DNA of 64,000 bases from Stichopus chloronotus (lineage: Eukaryota; Echinodermata; Holothuroidea; Aspidochirotida; Stichopodidae): NCBI GenBank assembly GCA_021234535.1, contig CM037846.1:14024150-14088149 (forward strand), read 5' to 3'. A program made the translations under genes and the position numbers. Of this stretch, positions 47,383-61,338 are shown piece by piece; positions within the stretch are counted from its first letter, which is position 1; each line of letters begins with the position of its first letter. Below the pieces are notes generated by a model. The model made no database searches and was not told where the DNA came from. It was given only the letters and a program-made list of their open reading frames with translations.

Positions 47383-49801
47383 CAACAAAAAAAGTAAAAA
47401 AAAATAGAAATGCATGAATGCGACGATTAAACACACAAACCCAAAGGATGGAAGTACAGATAATACAAAAAAAAATGAATAAAAAAGAAAATTATGAATG
47501 CATTAATGAGACGATTAAACACACAAAACTAAGGGATGGAAGTTCAATTAATACCAAAAAAAAAATAAAGAAATAAAACAATAAAAAGAGAGAGACTGAT
47601 GAAACGAACATGAAATGCTACGTGCAAATAACGAATCGAGAGTTGCAATACAAGTGAACGAACAAGGGGTAAAAGAAAAAAAAAATGTAATGTCACTGCA
47701 GGAGAAGGGCGAAACAATTGTTGTTCGACGTAAGATGAAGTTGCGAAATTGTTGGGTCCGATAAGTTGTTAACCATGATGTATATATGTATATACATTTT
47801 TCTCCGCTGTAAGGATGACATCGGGTTATCATTTGCTCTTGGACATTTATCATTTAACGCAATATCACCTACTCTGCCTGTAACTTTCAAGTCAAATGTT
47901 TATGTTTAATTTTTTACCATTCAAGTGTGCCGATCGAACACAGGGAGCAACGTTTGGCGGACCGCACTGTCAAACCGTATCAAGAAAGCAAAAAATAAAG
48001 ACAAAATAATAATAAAAAAAAACGGGGAGGGGGAGGGGACTGTTGTGTTGTACATTAAATTTGCCAAACACTTATGATGCATTCCAAATAAAGTTAAACA
48101 AGAACGACACATGACTCGAAAGGTCGCTTACCGACAAATAATGCTTCTTTAGTCCTCGGATGACTTGAATGACAAAAGATGAGCGCGACTTGTGTCGGTC
48201 TATACCACTGAATAACAAGTGCGCATCATCAACAAGGACTTTCCTGTCGAGCAATTACACTTCATGACATGATGCGAAGCGCAATACGTTTCCCGTCTGC
48301 AAAGGGCAGCAGTGACTGTAGGAGAAAAAAAAAATAAGGAAAAAATGTATGAAAAGGTGTCAATGTCGGAAAAAGTGCGCAATTTTTTTTTTTTTTTAGT
48401 TACCGTTTCCTCTCGAAAATGAAGAAATTTATGAAGCACAGTGAACAGTTTTTGCTCGTTCCAGGACCCTTATAATCAGTCATTCCCAAACGAAGTCGAT
48501 CTAGTATAACATACGTTACACAACAAAAACAGCGTAGCACGGGGGGGGGGGGGGGGGTTAGGAGTGAAAGTCCCTAGAATGGACATTTGTTCAACTTTTT
48601 CGGTATGTTATGCTATGGGTTGGTTTCTTTTGTGGATTGAATATTGCCGCAGGTGAGTTGAGGTATATATGTTGCAAAAATGGAGTCAATTGGAGCAATT
48701 ATGGACAATTTGTGGACTTTAGCCGGCGGAGCATTATTTTTGAGCAGGTGTGTGTTCCGGTCCGACTGAACAGGGTAGGTAAAATTCGACGGTCAAAAAA
48801 TCTAAACTTAGCTAAGGTACGGAAAATTGAAAGTGCCATGGATGGCAAATGTGTCAGCTTTCCAACTAGTGGTAGCTTATATCTGTTGAAAACTTCTAGA
48901 AGGCTTTAGTGACCACATTACTTTTGCCGTTTAGTGTGTAAGTCAATGGAGAAGGGGTATGGGACCTACCTTAAATGTCAAAAGAAAAGAAAACGGAGAA
49001 GAAAAAAAAATGAAAATTTGAAATATATAAGAAGGCCTCGGTGATGATTCGCGATGTAATTAATTACGCGGTTAAGCCGTGAATGTGTATTGCCCTTTGA
49101 ATTATGTATTGCGAGTCTATTTCTATGGCATTCACTCAGCAGAGGCTACGGTTGATTTGGCTTATGTACTGTATATATCAGTGATATTTACACATGGGTG
49201 TGACTGAAAACTATTTCATTTGTTTAACTATTGAAGATGTTCTCTTGAACTTGTAAAACAACGACAAGCCAATGATCTGCCGAATCGAAGTAATAATGTT
49301 GAGCCTGCGGACATGTAATCGACATAATTAATTGAACATGTAAATAAGAAAAAAAAAAAGAACATATGCGTAGCCTACCTGTATTTATTTATTTTTGGTT
49401 AATGTGTACGGTTTATATGTGGGTGTTAAGGTGTAACCGATTATCGTATTTATTCTGGAGACTTCAATATTCTGGAGATTTCAGTTAATTGTTGCCGGAA
49501 TCTCTGTAATAGAGTCGTTCATGTCTGTGAACAAAACTCGACAATAAACAGATGCCCGAGCTAGCTAGTAAGGCTGTGGTACCTTGGCACAGAATGAATA
49601 CAACTAAACGGCGCATAGCCCAGCTACTATTTTTGCACAGTTGCTCAATGCGTTGTGTGCGCACGCTCGCTCTGCTAATATGGTGACTATTTGCAACACA
49701 GTGACGTCATCATCAATAGCCTAATTGTTCTGTTGTATTTTGGCCACGGAAGACGGCTCTCAATTCACTTGACCATGAAGTATTATTTTCTCGCATCAAA
49801 A

Positions 49802-49874
49802 GTCAGGCTGACGTAGTGGTTAACCACGCTGGCGCTTCGGCGTCGGCAATACACCAGATCGAGTATCTGCGCTG
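49802..49874 (+). repeat. tRNA-derived SINE-like head in A7
   Basis: Same 73-nt segment as in A2, box motifs intact. Confidence 0.55.
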
Positions 49875-50298
49875 TAGGTTTTCCGTGTAAATTTCGTGCC
49901 GAGAAAGCTAGGTAAGCGTCGGTGTGCTCTGCACATGCATACATTTTTTTATGCCCGTAATGGCTTCGCTCAGGTAGTGGTGCGTATGGCCTAGGATCTG
50001 TGCCACAATTCCTCCCTTAGATCCGCAAAAGCTTTCGAGAGAGCTCGCTGATGGGCCGGCCCGAGTTCGGGGCCAGAAGTGGGCTAGCTGACTTGCAATT
50101 GAGGGCTCCCGTCATTGCGACGGGTCGATTAGCTTCGACCGGTGTGAGTTGACGTTCAACGTTCAGTGAAACCATGGCCTCAAATGAGGCGTGTCTCTCT
50201 TGCTAAAATTTAATTTTGTTTCTTTTTAATATGAAGAAGGAAAATACATTCGAGACAAACACCATATTCCATAGAAACAGAGGGAATTTTTTTTTTCT

Positions 50299-52553
50299 CT
50301 AAACACGGTTGATCTTCTTTTGTAAAACACATCGGGACATATCATCATTATCACCATCATCTCGTTGTCCCCTCCCTCATCCAGAAATTGGCGGGGCATC
50401 TTTTATTCTCTTCCCAACTCGTCCCTGGTTTGCCCGCGCTTTCATTTTGCATTATATTGTACATCAAGTGAACCAGCATTATCGACATAGGGTGCCTAAT
50501 TATGCAAACGGGAATCGTCACAATCCGCCAGATACATTCCTACTTCAAGTACTAAGCACATTTTGCATGAAAAACAAATCAAATAAATAAGAAAAAAAAA
50601 TCGACATGACGCGTTCCAAACGACAACGTCTTGTGAAACACGCAATGCGACGGACGGTCTGGGGCTCATTAAAGTTAAAACAACTGATGATGAGAGAAGG
50701 CTTGAGAGTTTAGAGAATGACAGAGATGCCATCAATGGATTTTCAACTTCTTGAATTACTTCGCTATAGTCATGCACTCTTTTATTGACCAGAGGATACA
50801 GACGGCTTGTAGAATTCTTTTTGACGCTAACTACATTACTCAAACACAAATAAAAGAAAAAAAAGAAAGAAAAGAAAAACACACACACAAAAGGAACGAC
50901 GAACATGCTAAAATAAGCAGTTACACATATCCCTCGATATGTCAGTAGTGTGAATTTCTGGTATACATGGCACAGTAACCCTGTGCACACCTCTGATTAA
51001 ATGCTCGACGAAGGCCATATATTCGTGTTAAAACAGCGTTTAAAGAGAGAGGATGAGATTGAGCAAAGAGACACATCTCGTGAAACGATGAAATTCAGTG
51101 CACTCTTCGGTGATGAACATGTGCAATGTACACAGAGGAAAAGAAAAACACAATAATGATTAGCATAAAATAAAAATAAAATTAAACACAAAAAGAGTTA
51201 CGGTACGTTGCAATAATTTACACACACACACACACACACCAACAAAAAAAAAGTAAAAAAAAAATAGAAATGCATGAATGCGACGATTAAACACACAAAC
51301 CCAAAGGATGGAAGTACGGATAATACAAAAAAAAATACACAAGAAAATTATGAATGCATTAATGAGACGATTAAACACACAAAACTAATGGATGGAAGTT
51401 CAATTAATACCAACAAAATAAAAAATAAATAAATAAAAAGAGAGAGACTAATGAAACGAACATGAAATGCTACTTGCAAATAACGAATCGAGAGTTGCAA
51501 TACAAGTGAACGAACAAGGGGTAAAAGGAAAAAAAAGTGTAATGTCACTGCAGGAGAAGGGCGAAACAATTGTTGTTCGACGTAAGATGAAGTTGCGAAA
51601 TTGTTGGGTCCGATAAGTTGTTAACCATGATGTATATATGTATATACAATTTTCTCCGCTGTAAGGATGACATCGGGTTATCATTTGCTCTTGGCCATTT
51701 ATCATTTAACGCAATATCACCTACTCTGCCTGTAACTTTCAAGTCAAATGTTTATGTTTAATTTTTTACCATTCAAGTGTGCCGATCGAACACAGGGAGC
51801 AACGTTTGGCGGACCGCACTGTCAAACGGTATCAAGAAAGCAAAAAATAAAGACAAAATAATAATAAAAAAAAAACGGGGAGGGGGAGGGGACTGTTGTG
51901 TTGTACATTAAATTTGCCAAACACTTATGATGCATTCCAAATAAAGTTAAAGAAGAACGACACATGACTCGAAAGGTCGCTTACCGACAAATAATGCTTC
52001 TTTAGTCCTCGGATGACTTGAATGACAAAAGATGAGAGCGACGTGTGTCGGTCTATACCACTGAATAACAAGTGCGCATCATCAACAAGGACTTTCCTGT
52101 CGAGCAATTACACTTCATGACATGATGCGAAGCGCAATACGTTTCCCGTCTGCAAAGGGCAGCAGTGACTGTAGGAGAAAAACAAATAAGGAAAAAATGT
52201 ATGAAAAGGTGACAATGTCGTAAAAAGTGCGCAATTTTTTTGTTTTTTTAGTTACCGTTTCCTCTCGAAAATGAAGAAATTTATGAAGCACAGTGAACAG
52301 TTTTTGCTCGTTCCAGGACCCTTATAATCAGTCATTCCTAAACGAAGTCGATCTAGTATAACATACGTTACACAACAAAAACAGCGTAGCACGGGGGGGG
52401 GGGGGGGGTAGGAGTGAAAGTCCCTAGAATGGACATTTGTTCAACTTTTTCGGTATGTTTTGCTATGGGTTGGTTTCTTTTGTGGACTGAATATTGCCGC
52501 AGGTGAGTTGAGGTATATATGTTGCAAACATGGAGTCAATTGGAGCAATTATG
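50299..52553 (+). repeat. Unit A copy A8, left part up to B3
   Basis: From CTAAACACGGTTGATC to CAATTATG, where B3 begins. It lacks AAATCAGTCCGTG, as A5 and A7 do. It shares GTACGGATAATAC, TTGGCCATTTATC and GGACTGAATATTGCC with the A5 segment that flanks B2. The tRNA-like head is not present because the unit is cut by B3 before it. Confidence 0.85.
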
Positions 52554-55500
52554 CACTCTAAATCTACAATGGTCAAATCTGACCAAAGTATGGTCATTTT
52601 TTGACCATGCCATTGGTTAACTATGCACCGATACAAGTATGGTCAAATTTGACCATAGTCCAATGGTCATACACATGACCATATTGTAATGGTCAAAAAA
52701 ATTGACCATAATACTGATCAAAATTACATAATTAAATGGTCAATTTGACTATAACATGGTCAGATATTTCCTACAATGTTTATGCCACAGAGCACTTGGG
52801 ATAACACATCAGTATACCGTGGTAACAACCGGGACATTCCAACTCCCCAGTCCATAGACCTTTACCTTTAAAGATCTGCTTGTTATGTTAATAACTAACT
52901 AATAACCAACTTAAAACAATAAGGCAAATATTTCTTTGTCCAACTTCATTTATTCAGGAATTCAGCAATCAACATTCATTAATTTTAAATTAAACAAAAG
53001 TGAATTACTTACAATAATGTTAGAATGAAATGATGTAAAGGAATCTATAATGTACACAATTGTTGGAAAATAACAATTATTATATTATAAAGGGCAATTC
53101 CATGCAGCAGGTTAAAAAACTCACAAATATAAGTGTCGTGTAACATGAAAAGCAGTCAGTAGTCACCCAAGTTACAAATTTACGGGTAGTCTACAGAAAT
53201 TCTCAATTGGCACAGCTCTATGCTTGACATCAAATTCAAACAAGAGCCCAAAAGGCAGTGGTTCCTTGAGCATATCACAGACAGACACAAACACACACCA
53301 ACCTGACCACATAGGTTCCTTTTGCCAGTGCATGGAACCAAAAATGCAGAGTAGCTCATATTCCACAGCATGTACTGAGAGTGTTTTGTACACATTAGGG
53401 CCTAGTATGCTCACCATGGTATGCCCTAACAATGAACTAGGAGGGTGACATTGCCGCACAATGTTAGAAGCACTAATTTTGGATTTCCCGTCCAGGATTT
53501 TTGTTAGGATTAACCCCATCCCCTAAATAACTACCCCTAATCCTATCCCTAACCCTAACACTAACCCTTACCATAACCATGTCGTCACACTTCACTGAAC
53601 CCATTAGTGCTTCTATTATTTTGCAGCACCGTCATGATGCTAGGATAGTGTCTGTTTAAGAATGAGTGTAAATTAATTGTGGGAGGGGCTAGAAGTAACA
53701 AAGTTAGGAGAATTGGAAATGTCTGAGGTGATGAATAACTGCCTTTAACAAATTTGGTGCAATACAAAAGCTCAGAATCTAAATTTTCCACATGAGGTTG
53801 TTTCATTGTTGGTAACCTTACAAAAGCAGGGAATTAAGATACGAAATGAAGTAAAATGGCAGTCTACAGCAAGGCATATCTGAAGTACTGAATCCTGCAA
53901 AATCACATTTTTTTCTTACTTGTGTTTAGTCTGAATGGCACTAGTCATTAGCTTATCAGAAGAGATTGTTTGCAGGTGAATCTGATTTTTAACAACATTA
54001 GGTTCTAGGTAGTCAATTTATGAAGTGGCCTGTCCATGATGCCTGTTTTTATATGCTCAATATGATAAACCTTCTCGGTCATACTGTTATGTCACTGATA
54101 TCAAGGTTTTGTAAATTTAATCAATGTAAATTATTCAATTTAATCCATGTAAATTCTTAATTACTATCAACTATTTTGACATCAAATATCACCCTTCCTT
54201 CTCCCATAATACAGTATTAAAAATTGTTTTTAAAAAGCGAAAGACAACATTCCACACTATGGTCAGCAAACATTGCACTAGTGACAGATGACTGCCCAAA
54301 ACTCAAAACTATAAAACACCAACTATTAACATATAATGGCTTGTATGCACTACCTTTCAACTACTACACACAAGACTACTAACGATACAAACACTTTACT
54401 ACATAATTTATTTTTGTTCAATGAAAGTTCTTAGAGATCGTACTCCAGCTGAAGTAACAGATTTCCCTTTTCCCTCTCCCATTTTATAAAAATACTTTTG
54501 GATGAACTCCCAAGTAGTATGGCATTGCTTAGGATAGCAAACATCCAAAACATAAAATGCTTTAAAGCAAATGTCCACGGCCTTCAATATCGAATTGGCC
54601 TCAATAGCAAGTCCATCCACAATTACAAACGACTGGGATGGTTCTTTCCGTGTTCCCAGAACCAAAACAGATGGCTGGATTGCTTGAACCCCATCATGCA
54701 GGTTATCCAAGTAGGCTGGAAGGTTAGTCCCAACCTGCCAAAAGTAAGCAAAATATGTTGAAAATGTTAAAAATGCACACTCAGCAGCCAAATGGATAGA
54801 GTCCTATTTCAAGCCCCCACCCCCTCACCATCATCCAGAAAATGTTTCACTGACAGAGCAAAAAAATGTTTTGAAAAGAAAAGCTGTGAAATTAGAAAAT
54901 CTATCTTAAGTTCTTTCTGTGTATCGTCATTCTTTATACAATTGGTGGTTTTTAAGCATTGTACATCACTGAAAAATGTAATTATACCAGAAAAGGATGG
55001 TGGCTGTCGCAGCAGAATGTGATATTCGTCATGAGACTGAAAAAAGCCCTAACTTTGGAACAAATCTTATTGCGTATACAATCTACATTGCAGTGATCCT
55101 GAAGAATACAATATTCAACTTGGATCATTAATTCAGCAACACTAGAGCTCCCATCTGAGGTAATAAAGAATAGACTAAATGTGAACACTTTACCCAAAAT
55201 ACAAAAACAACGCCTCAGGTTTAATGTGTCAATTAACGTACCCCCCTCTACTGCCTACCCCCTGTATATTGAGGTGGTCTCTAAATCCCATCACATCAAC
55301 TGAGAACAAGCACAATTAGTATGGTAGGGAAAATCTTTCTAGACAATACGAACTCTAATAAAATTAATACTTGCGGGTAGAACTGGTGAGGTGGGAAAGT
55401 TAATACATAAATAGTAATAATGTACAGATGCTGTTCAAGATAGTTCTCAAATGATGTCACAGGAGCTTTTCACGTGGAGTACGTCAGCCATCTCATAGGG

Positions 55501-56411
55501 AAATCCCGACATGTATGTACAAGCTTACCCTACAACATTGTGGTTGCTAACCCCCAGCTGTGGTGTCAATTAGAACTACCTACACAAAAGATGAAATGGC
55601 CTCAACTACAGTGCAGGCTCTCTCAGCTTTTTATAAAGCATCATCATGGTCCCGTGGCCCAAATTGTGATAGCATATTCATAAAAAGTGCCAACTAAGGA
55701 TGACCCCTACCGGTTGAACATCGATGAAAGAGGCAAGCGATTCCATTTTTGATGCACGCACCATCTTTCCATTTCTGTTTTTTACTAGTCCTGTTGGCAG
55801 AATACATGGCAAGAGCTGCAAAGCCACTAAAGAAACATCATCCAGTGGACCTGTGGGTTAAGAATAAAAAGTCATTGACATCAAAGTGAACACTATGTTT
55901 CAAAGAGGAGAGGGCATTTCTCCCGATGAATTCAAGAGTGTGGATTGCTGTTATCATTTTAGCACCCTAGATGACAGACCCCAGAGTTTCTCAATTTCAC
56001 AAGAGATATGGGCACTTACTTTTTACAATTCATACTGACTACTTAATTATATAGCCAGATTGGATTCTGAATTATTTCGGAAAGTGCACCGCAGGATATG
56101 ACAACAACAAAAAATGTGTGCTAATATTGTACATTAAACATATGCCTCAATACGCTTCATGTCATGTGCCCAGCACATCAGTGCCACAAAACAAACTACC
56201 TCCCATGCAAGGTTGTCACCACGCTGGTCTGCGGTGGTCAGGCCTAACCTGCATTGGTAATTGACGACCGGCACAGAGTTACAATTGTTTGCTTCCAACC
56301 AGCACAAAAATGATCAAATTCTGAAACAAGAGCCCAATGGGCACTGTGGTTCCTTGCTAAATGTAATGAAACTGGACCATGAGCATACAACAAAATGTTT
56401 TGTGAAGTTTG

Positions 56412-56850
56412 CCTTAACAAGGTTTTCAGTGTTTGGCCCCCAGTGACCCCAGATGACTTTTGACCTTCACCAAAAACTATAGGGCACACCTCACTATGGT
56501 GGATATCTTTATGCCAAGTATGAAATCTATCCAAGCTTCTTACCTTAACATATTGTGTAAACAAGGTTTTCAGTGTTTGACCCCGATGACCTTTGACTGC
56601 CACCAAAAACTATAGAACACACCTACTCACTATGGTGAATCCACATACCAAATATAAAATCTATCCAAGCTTCTTACCATGCAATATCGTGTACACATGG
56701 TTTTCAGAGTTTGGCCCTCGGTGAGCCCAGATGATCTTTGACCTCCTCCAAAAACAATAGGGCACACCTTCTCACTATGGTGCATATATGTACCAAGTTT
56801 AAGTTTAGTCCAACTTTCACTTCTTGAGTTACAGCGTACCGAAGCAAGTG
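56412..56850 (+). repeat. Divergent tandem repeat in B3
   Basis: Same three-unit array as B1 4614-5056, followed by a CA tract at 56851-56893 that is collinear with B1. Confidence 0.75.
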
Positions 56851-59331
56851 TCACACACACTCACACATACACACACGCATACACACACACACGCCAAGTT
56901 GACTACATAGGTTCCTTTGCTAATGCAAGGAACCAAAAATACCGCACAATCTGAACAAATGGAATTTGAAAACATACCATTCGAGCATGAATTAAAACCC
57001 CACAATCATCATTTGAAGCTGACTTTGCAAGAGCATTGTAAGTTTGTGACCTTTAGACCTAATTGAACTTTGAAATCATAACACCCACAAGTTATGTAGG
57101 AATATTCATAGCACAACGTCCCCAAGCGCACATGTACAGTAGTAACAGTACCATCAAACTGGCCTACAGTAGCCTATGGGGTAAATTCCAAGGGGGTATG
57201 GTGAAGCACATTTGCTAGATCTGAAAACTAACCAGCACTCAAATTGGACTGGTGACCACCTTGTTTCAATGTCCCCAGTTAGCACCCGGGTAGAGAGAGT
57301 GACAGTTAATAAAAGGTCATTCTGAGAGAACACCTTTGGCATGGTTAAAACCTGAATAAATTAATTAGTTAGATGGAGTTTAACAGCCCAGTTTCCCACC
57401 AATTGGTTCAAGTTGAGCCGGCCACGGGCTTTTTTCCAGTTGTGGCTCACTGGCTTGTTTTCCCCTACAGTACTCCACTGAAACCTGAAACTTCTGTTCT
57501 AACGTCCCATGAGCCTTTGGTGAATAAGCTACCTTTTTTCTGGCGTTGTCGCTTGTGGCTTATTCTCCAGGCAAAAGGTGCCAACAGTATAATTTCTAAC
57601 TGAAATGCAGGCTGACAGAGAAAAAACATGCCTTCTAGCATCTTGTTGAAATGTAGTGTTACTTACTATCTGAGGAAATCCCAAGCTGCTGCTTCCATCC
57701 TGAACCTTGTGTCTTTGCGTACGCATATATGTGCTCCTTGTGGACATCCCACTTGCTTATGAAGCCATCGGCAGTTTCTCCCCCACACAACACAGCAAAA
57801 TCTTGTTCAATCTAGGAAAAAATATATCTGGAAACTTTGAAATTGTGATGCCCACTTGACTGTGGTTAGGAAAAAGAGACTACAGTGAGGTCTTGTGGTT
57901 ATAATTTTTCAGCATTACTCTGCTAAAAAATTAGGTGCACATGGTATGTTCAGTTTTCAAGCTATACGTTTGTTAAAATGATCCAATACTGTCATCTTCA
58001 ACATTCTGAAAGTGCCATTCCAAATTCTGATATGTGATCTTTCAACCAGAAACAAATTTTAGGGACCTACTGTAGCACATTATGGCTGCCACTTTTAGAG
58101 ATGAAAAAAGGATATTCTCACAATCATATCGTATCACACTATTTGTTGCAGGTTAAAAGTCACAATATTCCAGCTGTAAAACAAAGTGGTCGGGGGGGGG
58201 GGGCAGAAAAAAGGGTAATTTGAGGTGAAACATTAGGAAAGTATTTTCACTGAAAACATTCAGGTAGCAGTTCCACTAAATCTGGAAAATCATTTACATT
58301 TGCTATTTTCACTGGTTTACCCCCCCCCCCCCCACCACCACCCACTTCCAACCGCTCTTCCCAGCCCCACGAGTTCGTTAGTTAGATGAAGTTTTTCGGC
58401 CCAGATTCCAACCCATTGGTACAAGTCTTTTTTTCCAGTTGTGGCTCACTGGCTTGTTTTCCCGGCCCCACAAACCTGTCCATGTGTAGGAGAACTATTC
58501 CATGTTGGCGTCAAATATTCCACAATCCTGGAGGTTACCAAAACGTTGGCTGGCCACAGCCTTCCACAACATACCTCCTATTCGAGAACCATATACAGTA
58601 GCTAGACTTGTTCAAAGTCTAATACAGCAATTAGGGTACCTGAAGGGCTGTAAAAAAACTAAGCCCTTAATTAGGAACTGGCAATTACATACATTTACAA
58701 CAACTGTCTTCTCCTTAAACAATCAAAGTGTAATTGTGAAAAGAACACAATTTTAGCTTACCATTCCTGGAGTATCCAGCAATCTAGGATATTCTGTTTT
58801 TATCTGCAGTGAGGTCAAATCAGGATTCCCCCTGATCCACTCTGCTCGCATTCCAACAGTGGCCTGCATGAAGCTTGGTCATCACCTGGTCTGCTGGTGC
58901 ATTACTATGCTTTAGCCAAGCTTTCATCTCCAGTCGCCTCTCCATTGAAAATTCAGAATCTGATGAATAGAACAGTTGAACTTTGATGACAGTGTGAAGA
59001 AATTATCACATGACAACTGTTTGAGTGCACTGCATTTTGAAGTTAGAATTATATCCCACCACAATTTTTAAAAATCCTAATAGGTTATCCACACTATTTC
59101 GCCAATTCAATGCACACATGCAAAGCCTCATACAAATTGCTACCAGTTAACACAATTTCAGATTGTTAGCAGACTGAACAGGGGGGCATGGACAAAGAGT
59201 TATGAAATTGAAACCAGGGGTGGGCAACCTTTTTGAAAGTGCCACATATGAGGAATGCAAAATTGACTGTGCAGCATTTAACCAACGACCTGCGCTAGTG
59301 ATTTCAAACCTTTAAATCTGAGGTTAGTTAA

Positions 59332-61338
59332 TTAGTTTGATGGGGTTTTACGACACACCAACTCTATTGTGTTATATAGTGTCACCAAGGTCCAAAACTG
59401 GGACATAGGTCCAACTTGTCTTATTGCTCGAGGATAATGGACCATGAAGTGATGTTTAGGTCGCAAGTTTCGATTTGGCCAGAGTTCTAAAAATTGTTGA
59501 TGATGATCTCTAATGAGTCTTTTCAAAAACAGAGTTTCCTCTTTGGTTATTGTAGGTGCAAAAATCAGGTCCATACACTCTCGAAGCAGCAGAATTAACT
59601 CCCAGTACTGGTTGTCTTCTTCTACACAGTCACCCATCATGAGTGGAAAGTTCCTAATGAGGCACCACATCTGACTAGCATTTTGACCTGCAGACCCATC
59701 AGGGTTTTGAATTGCAGATTGTGGAATGACACAGGGTCTGTTGGAGGAATCTGCAAATCCATAGTCAAAACTTGTGATACGAGCATTCAATGTTGCCAAA
59801 GAGAATTTGCCTTCATCTATAAGGGCTTTTACAACAAGTTTGAATTCAAGTGGACAAACACCTTCTAAGATGTCATGCATCACATCATGGGCATAATTAA
59901 CAGTAACATGAAAATCCTTGAGTTCATTGAGTGGAGTTGGCCGCTTTATGCCAGTTTCCCCAATGTTCTGTCGAGCTACATCCTCCTCATAATTATCAGT
60001 ATTTCTCAATATTGTCACATCTTCCACGGTTTGTTTCCTGAGAACATCTCTATGTCCTTTGCATTTACGGCAGAAGTAGTTTGCTGTGAATCCTTCGGAG
60101 AATCCAAACAAACCATGAATACCCAGATTGTCTCAGACAACCTGGACGAGTGATACATGAATCACACCTGTGAATGCAGCTGAATCAATGAAGATCCCAT
60201 CTTCTTGTAATGACTTCATGTCACGAATAACTGGAGATATTATCTCATCCAAACCAAAATCTTTCCCATCACATGACTTGTAAATTGCAATGAGGAAATA
60301 ATTGTTCAACGAAGATTAAAATTTTGCAGGAAGATTTTTAATTGAAAAGTAAATCATTCCCAATTTATGTGAGCCTGCCTTGGCATCTAATGGATTGGTG
60401 ACTTCGGCATCATCAATAAACAGTAAAATATTGACAGTAGATTTACTACTCAGGAGAGCACTTTGCTTGCAGTAGCTACCATCAACAAAGTCTCTCAAAA
60501 TGCCATCTTCACTAACATTACATTGCAGAATGCTCTCCATGTACCCAGGAGACTCTAAAACAAGTCTTATCACTTGTTTAATTGGTACATACTGAAACGT
60601 TAGATCTACAGGCACCTGTCGCACTGCTCCAGAGTCTGCTGCTAACCTTGGTGCATAGCCGATTGTTATAGGAATCTCCAATGGTTTGACAAAGTATTTG
60701 GAATCTTCAAAGTACGTATTCTGCTTTTTTAGAGTTCGTACTTCTTCAAATGGATTAGTTAAAGCAGACATATCCTCTAGCAACTCCTGAAATATAACGT
60801 TTTCACCCTCAACTCACAACTCTGTGGCAGCATAAGAAGTTCTCTGTTTTAGATATCCCACAGCATCTTCAAAGAGATCAGAAACATGATCAACTACAAG
60901 ATCCACAGTGCTTTGAACTACACTACTGGATGCCTTCAAAGCACATACTAAGCTCACTGCCCTTTGCTTTAATTCTTGGCGAGAGAAATGCTCTGCATGA
61001 TTTCCAACATGGTTTGGATTGCCTTCAATGTCACAGAGATCATCTTCATCATCCCTACCATCATCATCACCATCATCATCATCACCATTATTTTCACCAC
61101 CCATTTCCAATATAGCTTCATTTCTTTCCTCAGTGATGAGTCTATGGTGTTGTGAATTCAAATGTCTCTTCAAACTCCATGTGTGGTGGAAAGAACGCAA
61201 ACACCCTTCTTGACCACAAGAAACTGTTTTATTAAACAACCCCCCATTAATCAGGTTATGTATCAAACGCAAATGATGGAAAAGGCTATTCGAATTGCCA
61301 GGAACATGTTGCTCACAAACTGGGCATGTGAACCCCAT
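59332..61338 (-). pseudogene. C2H2-finger transposase-like gene of unit B, three in-frame stops
   Basis: A single frame of about 650 codons from ATG 61338 to at least 59386. It is broken only by TGA 60814-60816, TAA 60316-60318 and TGA 60133-60135. Order: two C2H2-like fingers (about residues 4-55), an Asp-rich tract (about 85-100), then the conserved segment with FIDDAEVTNPL and HKLGMIYFSIKNL, GFSEGFTANYFCRKC (a Cys pair), HDVMHDILEGVCPLEF, and KHHFMVHYPRAIRQVGPMSQFW. These phrases match a large family of animal proteins associated with DNA transposons. At 59386 the codon for Leu after FWT is followed by GTGACA, a possible splice donor; residues after that (to 59332) look like intron read-through. 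I cannot assign catalytic D/E residues from this alone. Confidence 0.7.

Larger units (their letters stand above)
43668..50298 (+). repeat. Unit A copy A7, interrupted by C copy 2
   Basis: A sequence at 43668-43962 and 46721-50298; without C and one TSD the unit is about 3.87 kb. It lacks AAATCAGTCCGTG (joint at about 47218). It has an extra 2-bp loss at GACGAAGGAATATATTCG (about 47143) and a 1-bp loss that breaks the small ORF near 48718. The CA tract at 47355-47382 is the longest of the A copies. Confidence 0.85.
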
